A DNA stretch of 64,000 bases from Cyanobacteria bacterium SZAS LIN-3 (GTDB taxonomy: Bacteria; Cyanobacteriota; Vampirovibrionia; Obscuribacterales; Obscuribacteraceae), in the NCBI GenBank assembly GCA_018266215.1, contig JAFEAV010000017.1, positions 32,253 to 96,252 on the forward strand, written 5' to 3'. Below are positions 17,428 to 26,022 of the stretch, one piece after another. The translations under genes and the position numbers were made by a program. Below the pieces are notes generated by a model that saw nothing but the letters and a program-made list of their open reading frames with translations, was not told the DNA's origin and did not search any database. The stretch's first letter is position 1; every line of letters starts with the position of its first letter.

Positions 17428-18846
17428 TTACGACGTATGCGTGGCTTCAGGCTCAGTCTGTGGAGCAATCGCCGCTGCGTTCGCTTTGCCCAGACGGCTG
17501 TGCTTATAGCCATAGAGGAAATAAATCACCAGTCCGACCGGCAGAGTAATTGAATAAACGTGCAAAACCATGGGGTTGAGGAAACAGATCAACACTATGC
17601 AGGAGACACCACCGACGATGGCGATGACGGGATTGACCAGCTTCAAACGGAGAGCGCCGTAGCAGACAAAAACGAAGGCCACCAGGGTACCCAGAACCAT
17701 CATGTCGGCGATTTCACCGAAAGGCACAAGGCCGGCAATCGAGCCGACGATTATGCCGTTGAGAACTATGCCCCAGACGGGATTGCCCTTGTTGACCTTT
17801 TGAAAAACCGGAGGCAGCAGTCCGTCTTCAGACATATTTTTGAAGATGCGCGGTCCGCCCATACAAAATACGAGCAGTACGTTGAAGATACCGAGAACGG
17901 CACCGAAAGAAATGAACTTGGCGGTCCAGCCTTCACCGGCATTGGCAAGAAGTTTCGCCAGAGGAGCCGCCGCTTCGGAGCCGACAAAGAGCTGGTTGGG
18001 TTCACCGTTGATGAAGCAGGGCGCCAGGCCTGTAGCCACAGCCATAACAGTGACATAGAGAAATGCGACGATACCGACGCACCAGTATGTCGCCAGTCTC
18101 GTATCCTTCAAACTTTTTGATTCTCGGGCAAACGTATAAAGAGCATCGAAGCCGACATAGGGGAAAACCGCTGTGGCAGCGCCTTGCAACACACCTGTAA
18201 AACCAAGCGGCATAAAGTTGCCCCAGTTGGCAGGATTGACGTGACGGAAACCAACGGCAAGGAAAGTAACCAACAATGTCAGTTTGAGCAAGACCAGTAA
18301 AAAGTTGAGCTTGGCTGATTTGCTCACGCCGCCCAGAATTAGAATGGTGCAAACCACGGCGATGACACCGACGGCAATGATGTTGAGACCGGGGTGGAAA
18401 ACGTGATCCTTTACATAGGGTCCGGCGAAAAATCCAGTCACAGTCAGACCGGTGGCATTTTTCAAATATTCGCCCCAGGCGATGGAAACGGCCGAAGCCC
18501 CGAAGCTGTATTCAAGAAACAGGCCAAAAGCCACAATCCAGGCGAAGAGTTCACCCATGGAGTGATAAACGTAACTGTAGGCCGAGACGCCATTTGGTAC
18601 CCGGATGGAAAATTTCTCGTAGCAAAAAGCCACCAGCATAATGACAAAGCCGGTGATGATGAAAGACAAAATACCGGCCGGACCGGCTTTACCGGCGATT
18701 ATCCCGGGCATGGCAAAAATGCCGGCCCCGATGGTGGCACCGATGCCCAGCGCCGTGAGCATGATCCATCCAAGATGCTTGGGTGTGTCTTCGCCGCCCC
18801 CCAGTCCTTCAGGTGTTTTTCTCATTAGCGATGTCAGTAGGGACAT
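17428..18846 (-). CDS. Amino acid permease, APC superfamily
   Basis: A 472-residue inner-membrane transporter with about 12 hydrophobic helices. The first helix has the substrate-binding loop GIGATIGAGIFAMPGIIAG, the classic APC signature, and helix 6 has the TAVFPYVGFDALYTFARE segment seen in cationic amino acid transporter (YfnA/CAT-like) members. It likely moves an amino acid with protons; the substrate is not readable from sequence. The start ATG at 18846 has a weak GGATTA upstream. It diverges from the 3-hydroxyacyl-CoA dehydrogenase gene over 92 bp. The secreted protein at 16607 follows after 26 bp. Confidence 0.92.
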   Translation of the reverse strand: MSLLTSLMRKTPEGLGGGEDTPKHLGWIMLTALGIGATIGAGIFAMPGIIAGKAGPAGILSFIITGFVIMLVAFCYEKFSIRVPNGVSAYSYVYHSMGELFAWIVAFGLFLEYSFGASAVSIAWGEYLKNATGLTVTGFFAGPYVKDHVFHPGLNIIAVGVIAVVCTILILGGVSKSAKLNFLLVLLKLTLLVTFLAVGFRHVNPANWGNFMPLGFTGVLQGAATAVFPYVGFDALYTFARESKSLKDTRLATYWCVGIVAFLYVTVMAVATGLAPCFINGEPNQLFVGSEAAAPLAKLLANAGEGWTAKFISFGAVLGIFNVLLVFCMGGPRIFKNMSEDGLLPPVFQKVNKGNPVWGIVLNGIIVGSIAGLVPFGEIADMMVLGTLVAFVFVCYGALRLKLVNPVIAIVGGVSCIVLICFLNPMVLHVYSITLPVGLVIYFLYGYKHSRLGKANAAAIAPQTEPEATHTS

Positions 18847-18938
18847 AAACTAATCCTTTGTTGTGGCTGGGGGCTTGGAAAACTAAAGATGCTAGCATAG
18901 CGGCTTGGTCAGTGTAACTAAACAATAGAGGGCTTTGT

Positions 18939-20192
18939 ATGAGAGTGCAGAGAGCAGCGGTAATTGGTGCGGGCGCAATGGGCAGCGGCATAGCCTGCGT
19001 ATTGGCTCAGTGTGGTATCGAGGTCCTACTCAAGGATATCGAACAGTCTTTTGTCGAAAAAGGACTTGGAAACATCAAGCGCATGTTTGAGTCTCGGGTC
19101 AAAAAGGGCACCCTCTCCGAAGCTGACGCGCAAAATATGATGGCTCTGGTCAAAGGCACTACCTCTTACGATGATTTCAAGAGTGTGGATTTTGTCATTG
19201 AAGCAGCCTTCGAAGAAATTTCAGTCAAGCTCGATATCTTCAAAACCATCGACGCCATCTGCCCCTCAAAAACAATTTTCGCCACCAACACCTCGGCTCT
19301 TTCGGTCTCCGAAATAGCCAGTGCCACTGGCCGTCCGGAAAAATTTGTGGGCATGCACTTCTTCAACCCCGCCCAGTTTATGAAACTGGTCGAAGTAATC
19401 CCCGGTGTCAAAACATCCGAAGAAACAATCAAGTTTGCCACCGAGCTCTGCCGCGAAATGCAGAAGACTCCGGTCAAAGTGGAAGAATGCCCGGGATTTC
19501 TCGTCAACCGTTTGCTCTTCACTTATATGAATGAAGCCCTCTATGTTCTGCAAGAAGGCTTGGCAACACCGGAAGAACTGGACGCTCAGGTCGTGGCCTG
19601 GGGCTTGCCAATGGGACCGCTGGCTCTCTTCGATCTGACCGGCCTGGATGTCTGCGCCCATGTCAACAAGTTTCTCTACAGCCAGTACGGCGAACGCTTC
19701 AAGCCCAGCCCGCTGCTGACCAAGATGGTCGAAGCCGGCTGCCTCGGTCAGAAGTCCGGCGCCGGATTCTACCTGCATGATAAAGGCGTCCCGGCCAAGG
19801 GCGAAGCCAAAAAGGTCAATCCAAAACTGGCCGAGTTGATTGCTGAAGCAAACAAAGAGACAAAGTTGTCCAAATCGAACAAAACATTTGATGTCTACCG
19901 CGTCATTCTGCCGATGTTCAATGAAGGCGTCTACGCCATTCAAGAAGGCGTTGTCGATCCCGCCGATGTCGATGTGGCCATGCAAAATGGTTGCGGCTTC
20001 AAACGCGGCCTCATGACCATCGCCAATGAGAAAGGCCTGGATTGGGTTCTGGCCGAACTCAACTCTTACCTGTATGCCGACAAGACTCAGCCCAACGAGC
20101 GCTTCCGCGCTTCCTGGTTGATAAGCAAACTGGTCGGAGCCAAGGTAAAAGACTTCAGCGCTCTGGGCAAAAAGCCGGTCGCTGTAGGCTAA
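18939..20192 (+). CDS. 3-hydroxyacyl-CoA (3-hydroxybutyryl-CoA) dehydrogenase
   Basis: An NAD(P)-dependent enzyme that interconverts 3-hydroxyacyl-CoA and 3-oxoacyl-CoA in fatty acid or butyrate/PHA metabolism. The Rossmann loop GAGAMGSGIA is at residues 10-19. The catalytic region has FATNTSALSVSEIA and MHFFNPAQFMKLVEVI with the catalytic His, then PGFLVNRLL. At 417 residues it is longer than the 280-residue single-domain type because it carries two C-terminal 3HCDH dimerisation domains (about 190-280 and 310-400). It leads a forward run with the AI-2E protein (32-bp gap), histidine kinase and response regulator. Together with the phasin it hints at storage-polymer turnover. Confidence 0.93.
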   Translation: MRVQRAAVIGAGAMGSGIACVLAQCGIEVLLKDIEQSFVEKGLGNIKRMFESRVKKGTLSEADAQNMMALVKGTTSYDDFKSVDFVIEAAFEEISVKLDIFKTIDAICPSKTIFATNTSALSVSEIASATGRPEKFVGMHFFNPAQFMKLVEVIPGVKTSEETIKFATELCREMQKTPVKVEECPGFLVNRLLFTYMNEALYVLQEGLATPEELDAQVVAWGLPMGPLALFDLTGLDVCAHVNKFLYSQYGERFKPSPLLTKMVEAGCLGQKSGAGFYLHDKGVPAKGEAKKVNPKLAELIAEANKETKLSKSNKTFDVYRVILPMFNEGVYAIQEGVVDPADVDVAMQNGCGFKRGLMTIANEKGLDWVLAELNSYLYADKTQPNERFRASWLISKLVGAKVKDFSALGKKPVAVG

Positions 20193-20224
20193 ATTTGACG
20201 CGCTAAATAGGCAGGAAGCAGGCT

Positions 20225-21352
20225 ATGTTCAAGTTACTGACCGTACTTCTGGTGTTGTGGTTTCTCTATCTTATTAGAGAGGTCTTTCCACCTTTCATCG
20301 TCGGCGGCATCTTCGCATACCTGCTTCTGCCCCTCGTCAATCAAATTTCCAGCCGGCTAAAAGTACCTCCGGCAGCGGCTGTAGCCATCATTTATGTGGG
20401 CGCCCTGGTGCTCATCGTCACCGCCAGTATTCTTGGCGGCGGCTCTATGGGCGATCAATTTAATGCCCTTGTCGCCCAGCGCAACGAGATCGTAGTAAGC
20501 CTGGTGCAGCAGGTTTCCGATGCCGGCCACTGGCAGCTCGATGTCGAACACACCGCCGCCGACATCATCACCAGCCTGGAAAACACCTTTGGTTCCCCCG
20601 GCGAAATCGTCCACCTGGGCGGCCTGCTCTCAAAGAGCCTCCTGGCTGTGCTGGTCTGCATCGTCTCATCCATATACTTGATGATCGACAGTCGCAACGT
20701 CGGCCTCTTCCTCCTGCGTTTTGTCCCGGTCGAGCACCACGCCAACGTCAAGCATCTGTCCTCACAAATGAACGTGATGCTGAGCAACTATGTACGCGGC
20801 CAGCTCTACCTCATTATCCTCATGTCCTGCGTCGCCTACGGCTTCCTGCACTTTGTATTCCATCTCAAATTTGCTCTGATCATCGCTGTCCTGAGCGGTT
20901 TTCTGGAAATCATTCCGGTCCTCGGTCCGACTTTCGCCATCACTATTGCCACCATAGTCGGTGTGGCGCAAAACGGAGTCAGCTGCGCCATCTGGATCAT
21001 CTTGAGCTACTGGATCGCCCGTCTGGTTGAGGACTATGTCATCGTCCCGCGCTTCATCGGCCACGCCGTCAAGCTTCATCCTCTGGCTATTATCTTTGCC
21101 GTCCTGTGCGGAGAAACAATGGCCGGCGCTCTGGGCATGCTCATAGCCATACCGGTGGCCGCCTCAATCAAAGAAATCCTCGACTTCTTCTATCCCGCTC
21201 AAGGGGAGCGTCCACACGGCACGCCACCGGCAACGGCCACCGTACCTCTGACAGGAGCGGGGGCCTCCGGCACCATACCCGAGCCAACCGAAGAGCCGCC
21301 GGTACATGACGTCAAAGTCACAGAAGTGGATGTAGATACAAAAGCCGACTGA
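20225..21352 (+). CDS. AI-2E family transporter
   Basis: A 375-residue membrane protein of the AI-2E/YdiK/PerM exporter family, with about eight membrane spans. It has an amphipathic middle region (residues 70-150) and the family motifs FLEIIPVLGPTFAI and PRFIGHAVKLHPLAIIFAVLCGE near the C-terminal spans. Members export small molecules or ions, and some act as Na+/H+ antiporters; the substrate here is unknown. The last 50 residues are a Pro/Thr/Glu-rich cytoplasmic tail. AGGAAGCAGG precedes the ATG. It sits between the dehydrogenase and the histidine kinase, and a paralogue lies at 55470. Confidence 0.9.
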   Translation: MFKLLTVLLVLWFLYLIREVFPPFIVGGIFAYLLLPLVNQISSRLKVPPAAAVAIIYVGALVLIVTASILGGGSMGDQFNALVAQRNEIVVSLVQQVSDAGHWQLDVEHTAADIITSLENTFGSPGEIVHLGGLLSKSLLAVLVCIVSSIYLMIDSRNVGLFLLRFVPVEHHANVKHLSSQMNVMLSNYVRGQLYLIILMSCVAYGFLHFVFHLKFALIIAVLSGFLEIIPVLGPTFAITIATIVGVAQNGVSCAIWIILSYWIARLVEDYVIVPRFIGHAVKLHPLAIIFAVLCGETMAGALGMLIAIPVAASIKEILDFFYPAQGERPHGTPPATATVPLTGAGASGTIPEPTEEPPVHDVKVTEVDVDTKAD

Positions 21353-21370
21353 AACAAGTAGAGCCAGGCG

Positions 21371-23182
21371 ATGAGATTGAATCTATCACTATCGCAAAAA
21401 GGCTTGATCGTCGTTGTCGTGATCCTCGTCCTGGAGATGACCTTTGTCGCAGCTTTGCTCGGGCTGCTGCACGAGGCCGATAGGGAACTGCAGCGCGAAC
21501 AGCATGCGCAGTCGGTTATCTTCCACCTCAATCGCCAGGCAAATTTGATGCAGAACCTGACGATCGAATCGATTCGGTATGTCATCACAAAAAATCCTGT
21601 AGTATCGCAGCATCAAAAAGACCTGATTGCCGGCAGTGCCAGTGAGCTGGCCACACTCAAAAGTCTGCTCGCCGATGACCCTTCCAAGCTGGAAGCCGTG
21701 CAAAAATTGCAGGCACGCCTGGACCAGGGGCTGAGCCTGATCGACAAATGCCGGGAGGCTTACTTTGCCGGCAATCAAATGCTTCACTGGCAGCTGGCGG
21801 CTAATTTGCATACGGTATCCGACCAGTGCACAGAGATGTCGGACCGCTTACTCGATCAATTTCTCCAGGTGGAAAAGACAACCCGCCTTGAGCACGCCGC
21901 CCTGGCCGAACGCGTAAAAAACCTGCTGCTCCTGGGCCTTATCGCCAACGTCCTGCTATGCGCCGCACTGGCCCTGCTTTTCGCCCGCGGTATCACAAGG
22001 CGCCTGGCCATAATTGAAGACAATACACTGCGGCTGGCAGCCAATCAGCCGCTCAACGAAGCCCTTCAGGGCCACGACGAGCTGGTGCGTATGGATCAGA
22101 CCTTCCGCCGCATGGCACGCGAGCTGACTCTGGCCAGACAGAAAGAGCAGGCTGTAATAGACAACGCCCGCGATGTAATCTGCACCATCGGCAAAGACGA
22201 AAAATTTCAGGCCGTCAGTCCGGCAGCCCTGCCAAACTGGGGCTACACTCCCGAGGAGCTTCTGGCCTCCAGATATATCAATCTGGTTGTGGAAGAGGAC
22301 CGCGAAGAAACGCACAAAACACTGACAGCCATTGCCCGGGGCGAAAAGGCCGCTACTCTGGAAAATCGACTAATCAAAAAAGACGGCTCGGTCGCACAGG
22401 TAGACTGGTCTATCCAGTGGTCGGAAAGTGAGCAATCATTTTTTTGCGTAGCGCACGACATCACCGAGCGCAAAGAAATCGAAAAGAAGAAACAGGAATT
22501 TGTCGCCATGGTCAGCCACGACCTGCGCACGCCGCTAACATCGATCGGCACGGCGCTGGAGCTTATCGCCAGCGGCCGTATGGACGCACAATCAGCCCAC
22601 GGACAGGGGCGCATCGAAGGAGCACAGGAAAGTATCCGGCGCCTGGTCGACCTCGTAAACGATCTGCTCGATGTAGAAAAACTGAGCAGCGGCACCCTCA
22701 ATATCGATCCCGAATGCATCGATCTGTCCTACGTCATCCACCGCTCGATAGAATCGGTACGCGGTCCGGCGGAGAAAGGCCAGGTCACAATTAAGCCGCC
22801 ACAGCCGGCCACTACCCTGCAGATTATCGGGGAGCGCGACCGCTGCATTCAAGTACTGACAAACTTGCTCTCCAACGCCGTCAAATTTTCTCCTCCCGGC
22901 AGCACAGTAGAAATTAGCGCCACCGCTTGTGGTGCTTTCGCCGAAGTACGAGTCAAAGACCGGGGCAAAGGCATCGCCCCCGAATATCATCAGTCAATCT
23001 TCGAGCGCTTCCAGCAGGTCTCGAGCGCCGATGGCAAACGCGGCGTCGGTACGGGACTGGGGCTGGCTATCTGCAAAGCGATAGTGGAAGCACACAGGGG
23101 TACAATCGGAGTGGAAAGTGCTGTCGGCGAGGGCAGCACCTTCTGGTTTCAACTCCCGCTGGCCGACCCCGATCCTCTATAA
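21371..23182 (+). CDS. PAS-domain sensor histidine kinase
   Basis: A 603-residue membrane sensor. Two hydrophobic segments (about 10-33 and 180-205) bracket a helical extracytoplasmic domain. A HAMP-like region follows (ITRRLAIIEDNTLRLAANQP), then a PAS domain at about 255-370 with a PAC tail ending FCVAHDITERKEIEKKK. HisKA carries His383 in MVSHDLRTP, and the ATPase domain has the N box NLLSNAVKFS and G boxes DRGKGIAP and GTGLGLAI. It should autophosphorylate and pass phosphate to the response regulator encoded 24 bp downstream. The signal is unknown; the neighbouring transporter may be connected. Confidence 0.93.
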   Translation: MRLNLSLSQKGLIVVVVILVLEMTFVAALLGLLHEADRELQREQHAQSVIFHLNRQANLMQNLTIESIRYVITKNPVVSQHQKDLIAGSASELATLKSLLADDPSKLEAVQKLQARLDQGLSLIDKCREAYFAGNQMLHWQLAANLHTVSDQCTEMSDRLLDQFLQVEKTTRLEHAALAERVKNLLLLGLIANVLLCAALALLFARGITRRLAIIEDNTLRLAANQPLNEALQGHDELVRMDQTFRRMARELTLARQKEQAVIDNARDVICTIGKDEKFQAVSPAALPNWGYTPEELLASRYINLVVEEDREETHKTLTAIARGEKAATLENRLIKKDGSVAQVDWSIQWSESEQSFFCVAHDITERKEIEKKKQEFVAMVSHDLRTPLTSIGTALELIASGRMDAQSAHGQGRIEGAQESIRRLVDLVNDLLDVEKLSSGTLNIDPECIDLSYVIHRSIESVRGPAEKGQVTIKPPQPATTLQIIGERDRCIQVLTNLLSNAVKFSPPGSTVEISATACGAFAEVRVKDRGKGIAPEYHQSIFERFQQVSSADGKRGVGTGLGLAICKAIVEAHRGTIGVESAVGEGSTFWFQLPLADPDPL

Positions 23183-23206
23183 CGACAAAAATGCGCAGGA
23201 GTTTTT

Positions 23207-23884
23207 GTGGCCAAAATATTGATCATAGATGATGACGAAAGCCTCTGCGGCATGGTCAAGGACTGGCTTGAACACGACAATCATATTGTTGAGTGCGTCC
23301 ACTGCGGCGCCCATGCGATGGAACAACTCAAACTCTACCCCTACGACGTGATCCTGCTCGACTGGGACCTGCCGGACACAAGTGGTGTAGAATTACTCAA
23401 TAAATTTAGATCGACCGGTGGTGTCACACCGATAATTTTTCTCACCGGCCATACTTCATCCGACGACAAAGAAAAAGGCCTGGACTGCGGTGCTGATGAT
23501 TATGTCACCAAGCCCTTCGACACAAAAGAGCTGGCCGCTCGAATAAGAGCACTTCTGCGCCGCCCTCAGCAATACGTGGAGCCGGTCATGCAGGTAGGCG
23601 ACGTCACAGTCAATCGCAGCAAGCATCTGGTGCTGAAAAACGGCGTGGAAGTCAAACTCTTTCGCCGCGAGTTTGCCCTGCTCGATTTTCTGCTGCGCAA
23701 CCCCGACCGTGTCTTCAGCGCCGAGGAGTTGCTGGACCATGTCTGGAATTCGGAAGCCGGAGTCAGCTCTGAGACAGTGCGCACCTCGGTTGCGCGTGTG
23801 CGCAAACAACTGGACACGCCGGGCAAACCATCGGTCATAGAAAACGTCCGCGGTTTCGGCTATAAAATTGGCGGCGGGGGCTGA
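23207..23884 (+). CDS. OmpR-family response regulator
   Basis: A 225-residue transcription factor and the likely partner of the upstream kinase. The receiver domain (1-120) has the acidic pair Asp8-Asp9, phosphoacceptor Asp52 in LLDWDLPD, the Thr in FLTGHT, and Lys in TKPFD. The C-terminal winged helix (about 130-225) has RREFALLDFLLRNPDRVFS and the recognition-helix region VRTSVARVRKQL, then the wing NVRGFGYKI. The GTG start has GCAGGAG 6 bases upstream. It ends 16 bp from a convergent gene, so it probably closes the operon that begins at 18939. Confidence 0.95.
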   Translation: MAKILIIDDDESLCGMVKDWLEHDNHIVECVHCGAHAMEQLKLYPYDVILLDWDLPDTSGVELLNKFRSTGGVTPIIFLTGHTSSDDKEKGLDCGADDYVTKPFDTKELAARIRALLRRPQQYVEPVMQVGDVTVNRSKHLVLKNGVEVKLFRREFALLDFLLRNPDRVFSAEELLDHVWNSEAGVSSETVRTSVARVRKQLDTPGKPSVIENVRGFGYKIGGGG

Positions 23885-23899
23885 TCCCAGTGCCGGCTC

Positions 23900-24763
23900 T
23901 TACTGCGATGTTTGCACCTTTTCCCACCACAATTTGCTGCTCTCAGGAAGGGCACCACTTGTTTTGAGAGTCTCGCGCACGCCCACGGAGCCAGCCGTAC
24001 CGGCCGTCATTTTGCCGACGACTTCGCGGTTATAGGTTTCGCCTGCATCTCTGGCTTGTTCGGCTACGGTCTTAGTAAGGGAGACTTTGTCACTGCCGTG
24101 GTAAGCGTAGGCGGAACTGAAAACGATATCGATGGGCTCATTTTTGTTTTCATTACCGTTGGCGTCTTTTGCGTATTGAATTTCAGCCCGGGGTACGGGA
24201 TTGGCCGGATTCCATTTAGAGCCGTCAGCCTGGAGCCGTTCGAGTACTTGCTGTCTGACCTGCGCGCTTTCGTGTTGTAGTGCCTCGATGCGTTGACGCA
24301 CTTCCAGCTTGGCGTTTTGATCATCTTTCAAATCGAGTACGGCGGCGTCTTCGATCCCCCTGGCCAGACGGGCCGGATCGTGAGCTTTCTGATACTCGGC
24401 CGCGGCCGCGGCCTTGAGCTGCGGCGCCTGCTCCTTGAGCAGGGCCTGCCACTGACGAGCGGTAGCCAGCTCCTCGGCATCGTAAGCATTGGGATTGGGA
24501 GCCTCAGGCCGCGCCGGCACCTTGCACACACCATCAGCGTTCTTCTGGTCAAAGGTGATGGTCATACCACCGTTGCCCGCACTCCACTTAATTTCCACAT
24601 CGGGCAGTTTGCCGGCCGAAAGAGCCCGAGCCATCTTGATCTGTTCGTCCCGGGGCAGAGCATTAAACTCACAGGTAACGTTTTGATGATTCTGGATAGC
24701 ATCTTTAAAGTGCGCCACTTGCTGGTCAAAAGTGGGAGGCTGGTTTTCGAGGGGGTTAGGCAT
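23900..24763 (-). CDS. Conserved-looking protein of unknown function
   Basis: I do not recognise this 287-residue protein. It lacks a signal peptide and membrane segment, so it is probably cytoplasmic, or exported by a route not visible here. The middle (about 115-185) is Ala/Gln/Glu-rich and likely a long helix (EQAPQLKAAAAAEYQKAHD, RIEALQHESAQVRQQVLERL). The C-terminal third is Ser/Thr/Gly-rich and polar. One Cys is in VTCEFNALPRDEQ and one in DGVCKV. No enzyme motif is visible. It is convergent with the response regulator and divergent from the reductase at 24916. Confidence 0.6.
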   Translation of the reverse strand: MPNPLENQPPTFDQQVAHFKDAIQNHQNVTCEFNALPRDEQIKMARALSAGKLPDVEIKWSAGNGGMTITFDQKNADGVCKVPARPEAPNPNAYDAEELATARQWQALLKEQAPQLKAAAAAEYQKAHDPARLARGIEDAAVLDLKDDQNAKLEVRQRIEALQHESAQVRQQVLERLQADGSKWNPANPVPRAEIQYAKDANGNENKNEPIDIVFSSAYAYHGSDKVSLTKTVAEQARDAGETYNREVVGKMTAGTAGSVGVRETLKTSGALPESSKLWWEKVQTSQ

Positions 24764-24850
24764 CGTCTTGCTCGCTGCAGGGGGGATGGCTGCATATTAG
24801 GCGAGCCGACCTTACAGCTTTGTGACACAAAAGAAAGAGCCCCGGAATTT

Positions 24851-24868
24851 GCTCAATTCAATTTGAGC
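24851..24868. promoter_or_regulatory. Inverted repeat upstream of the Old Yellow Enzyme gene
   Basis: GCTCAA and TTGAGC form a perfect 6-bp inverted repeat around a 6-base AT-rich spacer, 47 bp before the reductase start. Reductases of this family are often controlled by local repressors sensing electrophiles, so it may be an operator. No regulator gene is adjacent. Confidence 0.3.
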
Positions 24869-24915
24869 TTTTGCGTTAAACTATGGCCCTGAAACAGTTT
24901 CGCCAGGAGAACTCA

Positions 24916-26022
24916 ATGTCCTTCACCAGTTTGCTTTCGCCATTTAATCTGCATGATCTTGCACCTAAGAACCGTGTCGTCATGGCACCGCTAACCCGGT
25001 CGAGGGCAGGAGAAAAACGCATAGCCAACGAGCTCATGGCTCAGTACTACACACAAAGGGCCTCGGCCGGACTGATCGTGTCGGAAGCGACTGTCATATC
25101 CGAACAGGCCAACGGCTGGCTCAACACCCCCGGCATCTATACCGACGAACAAACCGAGGGCTGGAAGGTTGTTACGAAAGCCGTGCGCGAAACGGGCACA
25201 CCCATGTTTATGCAGCTCTGGCACTGCGGACGCGCGTCGCACAGCTCCTTCCGCAAGGACGGCTCCCTGCCGGTGGCCGCTTCGCCTATCGCAATAACGA
25301 GCGAGCCGATTCACACGCCACTGGGCAAAGTGCCCCACGAGGTGCCTCGCGCCCTGGAAACAGACGAATTGCCGGCCATAGTTGAGGACTACCGCAGGGC
25401 TGCGGAACGAGCCAGGGAAGCTGGTTTCGACGGCATCGAAATCCATTCCGCCAATGGCTATCTGCTGGATAATTTCCTGCAATCAAAAACAAATCAGCGC
25501 ACCGATAAATATGGCGGCTCGGTCGAAAACCGCTACCGCTTGTTAGGACAGGTGGTGGACGCCGTAACTTCGGTGTGGCCCGCCCACCGTGTCGGTGTGC
25601 GCCTCTCACCAAACGGCATATATAACGATATGGGTTCGCCGGATTTTCGCGAACAGTTTACCTATGTCGCTCAGCAGCTGGACAAGTACGGCCTGGCCTA
25701 TCTGCATGTGATGGACGGCCTGGCCTTTGGTTTTCATAATCTGGGCGAACCGATGACCCTGCCGGAATTTCGCAAGGTGTTCAAAAATCCGCTCATCGGC
25801 AACTGCGGCTATGACGCGCCCACGGCCAATGCCGCGGTAGAAAATGGTCACGCCGATATGGTTGCATTTGGTCGACCGTATCTATCAAATCCTGATCTGG
25901 TCGAACGATTCACCAATGGCTGGCCGCTAAATGATGAGGCCAATATGAAACTCTGGTATGCCTTTGGACCGGAAGGATATGTCGATTTCCCGACATATCA
26001 AGCCTCGCCGGCGAAGGTGTAG
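24916..26022 (+). CDS. NADH:flavin oxidoreductase, Old Yellow Enzyme family
   Basis: A 368-residue FMN-dependent ene-reductase of the NemA type that reduces alpha,beta-unsaturated carbonyls, quinones or nitro compounds with NAD(P)H. Landmarks are MAPLTRSRA at the start, QLWHCGRASH, the active-site region with HSANGYLLDNFLQ and KTNQRTDKYGGSVENRYR, and VGVRLSPNG, all characteristic of the TIM-barrel OYE class. The start at 24916 has AGGAG upstream; a longer frame from 24883 adds 11 unlikely residues. Its last 25 bp overlap the 3' end of the convergent sensor kinase gene. A 6-bp inverted repeat upstream may be its operator. Confidence 0.95.
   Translation: MSFTSLLSPFNLHDLAPKNRVVMAPLTRSRAGEKRIANELMAQYYTQRASAGLIVSEATVISEQANGWLNTPGIYTDEQTEGWKVVTKAVRETGTPMFMQLWHCGRASHSSFRKDGSLPVAASPIAITSEPIHTPLGKVPHEVPRALETDELPAIVEDYRRAAERAREAGFDGIEIHSANGYLLDNFLQSKTNQRTDKYGGSVENRYRLLGQVVDAVTSVWPAHRVGVRLSPNGIYNDMGSPDFREQFTYVAQQLDKYGLAYLHVMDGLAFGFHNLGEPMTLPEFRKVFKNPLIGNCGYDAPTANAAVENGHADMVAFGRPYLSNPDLVERFTNGWPLNDEANMKLWYAFGPEGYVDFPTYQASPAKV

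Noticed and set aside
19266..19985. 239-codon open frame on the minus strand
   Set aside because: It is antisense to the 3-hydroxyacyl-CoA dehydrogenase, whose motifs are unmistakable.
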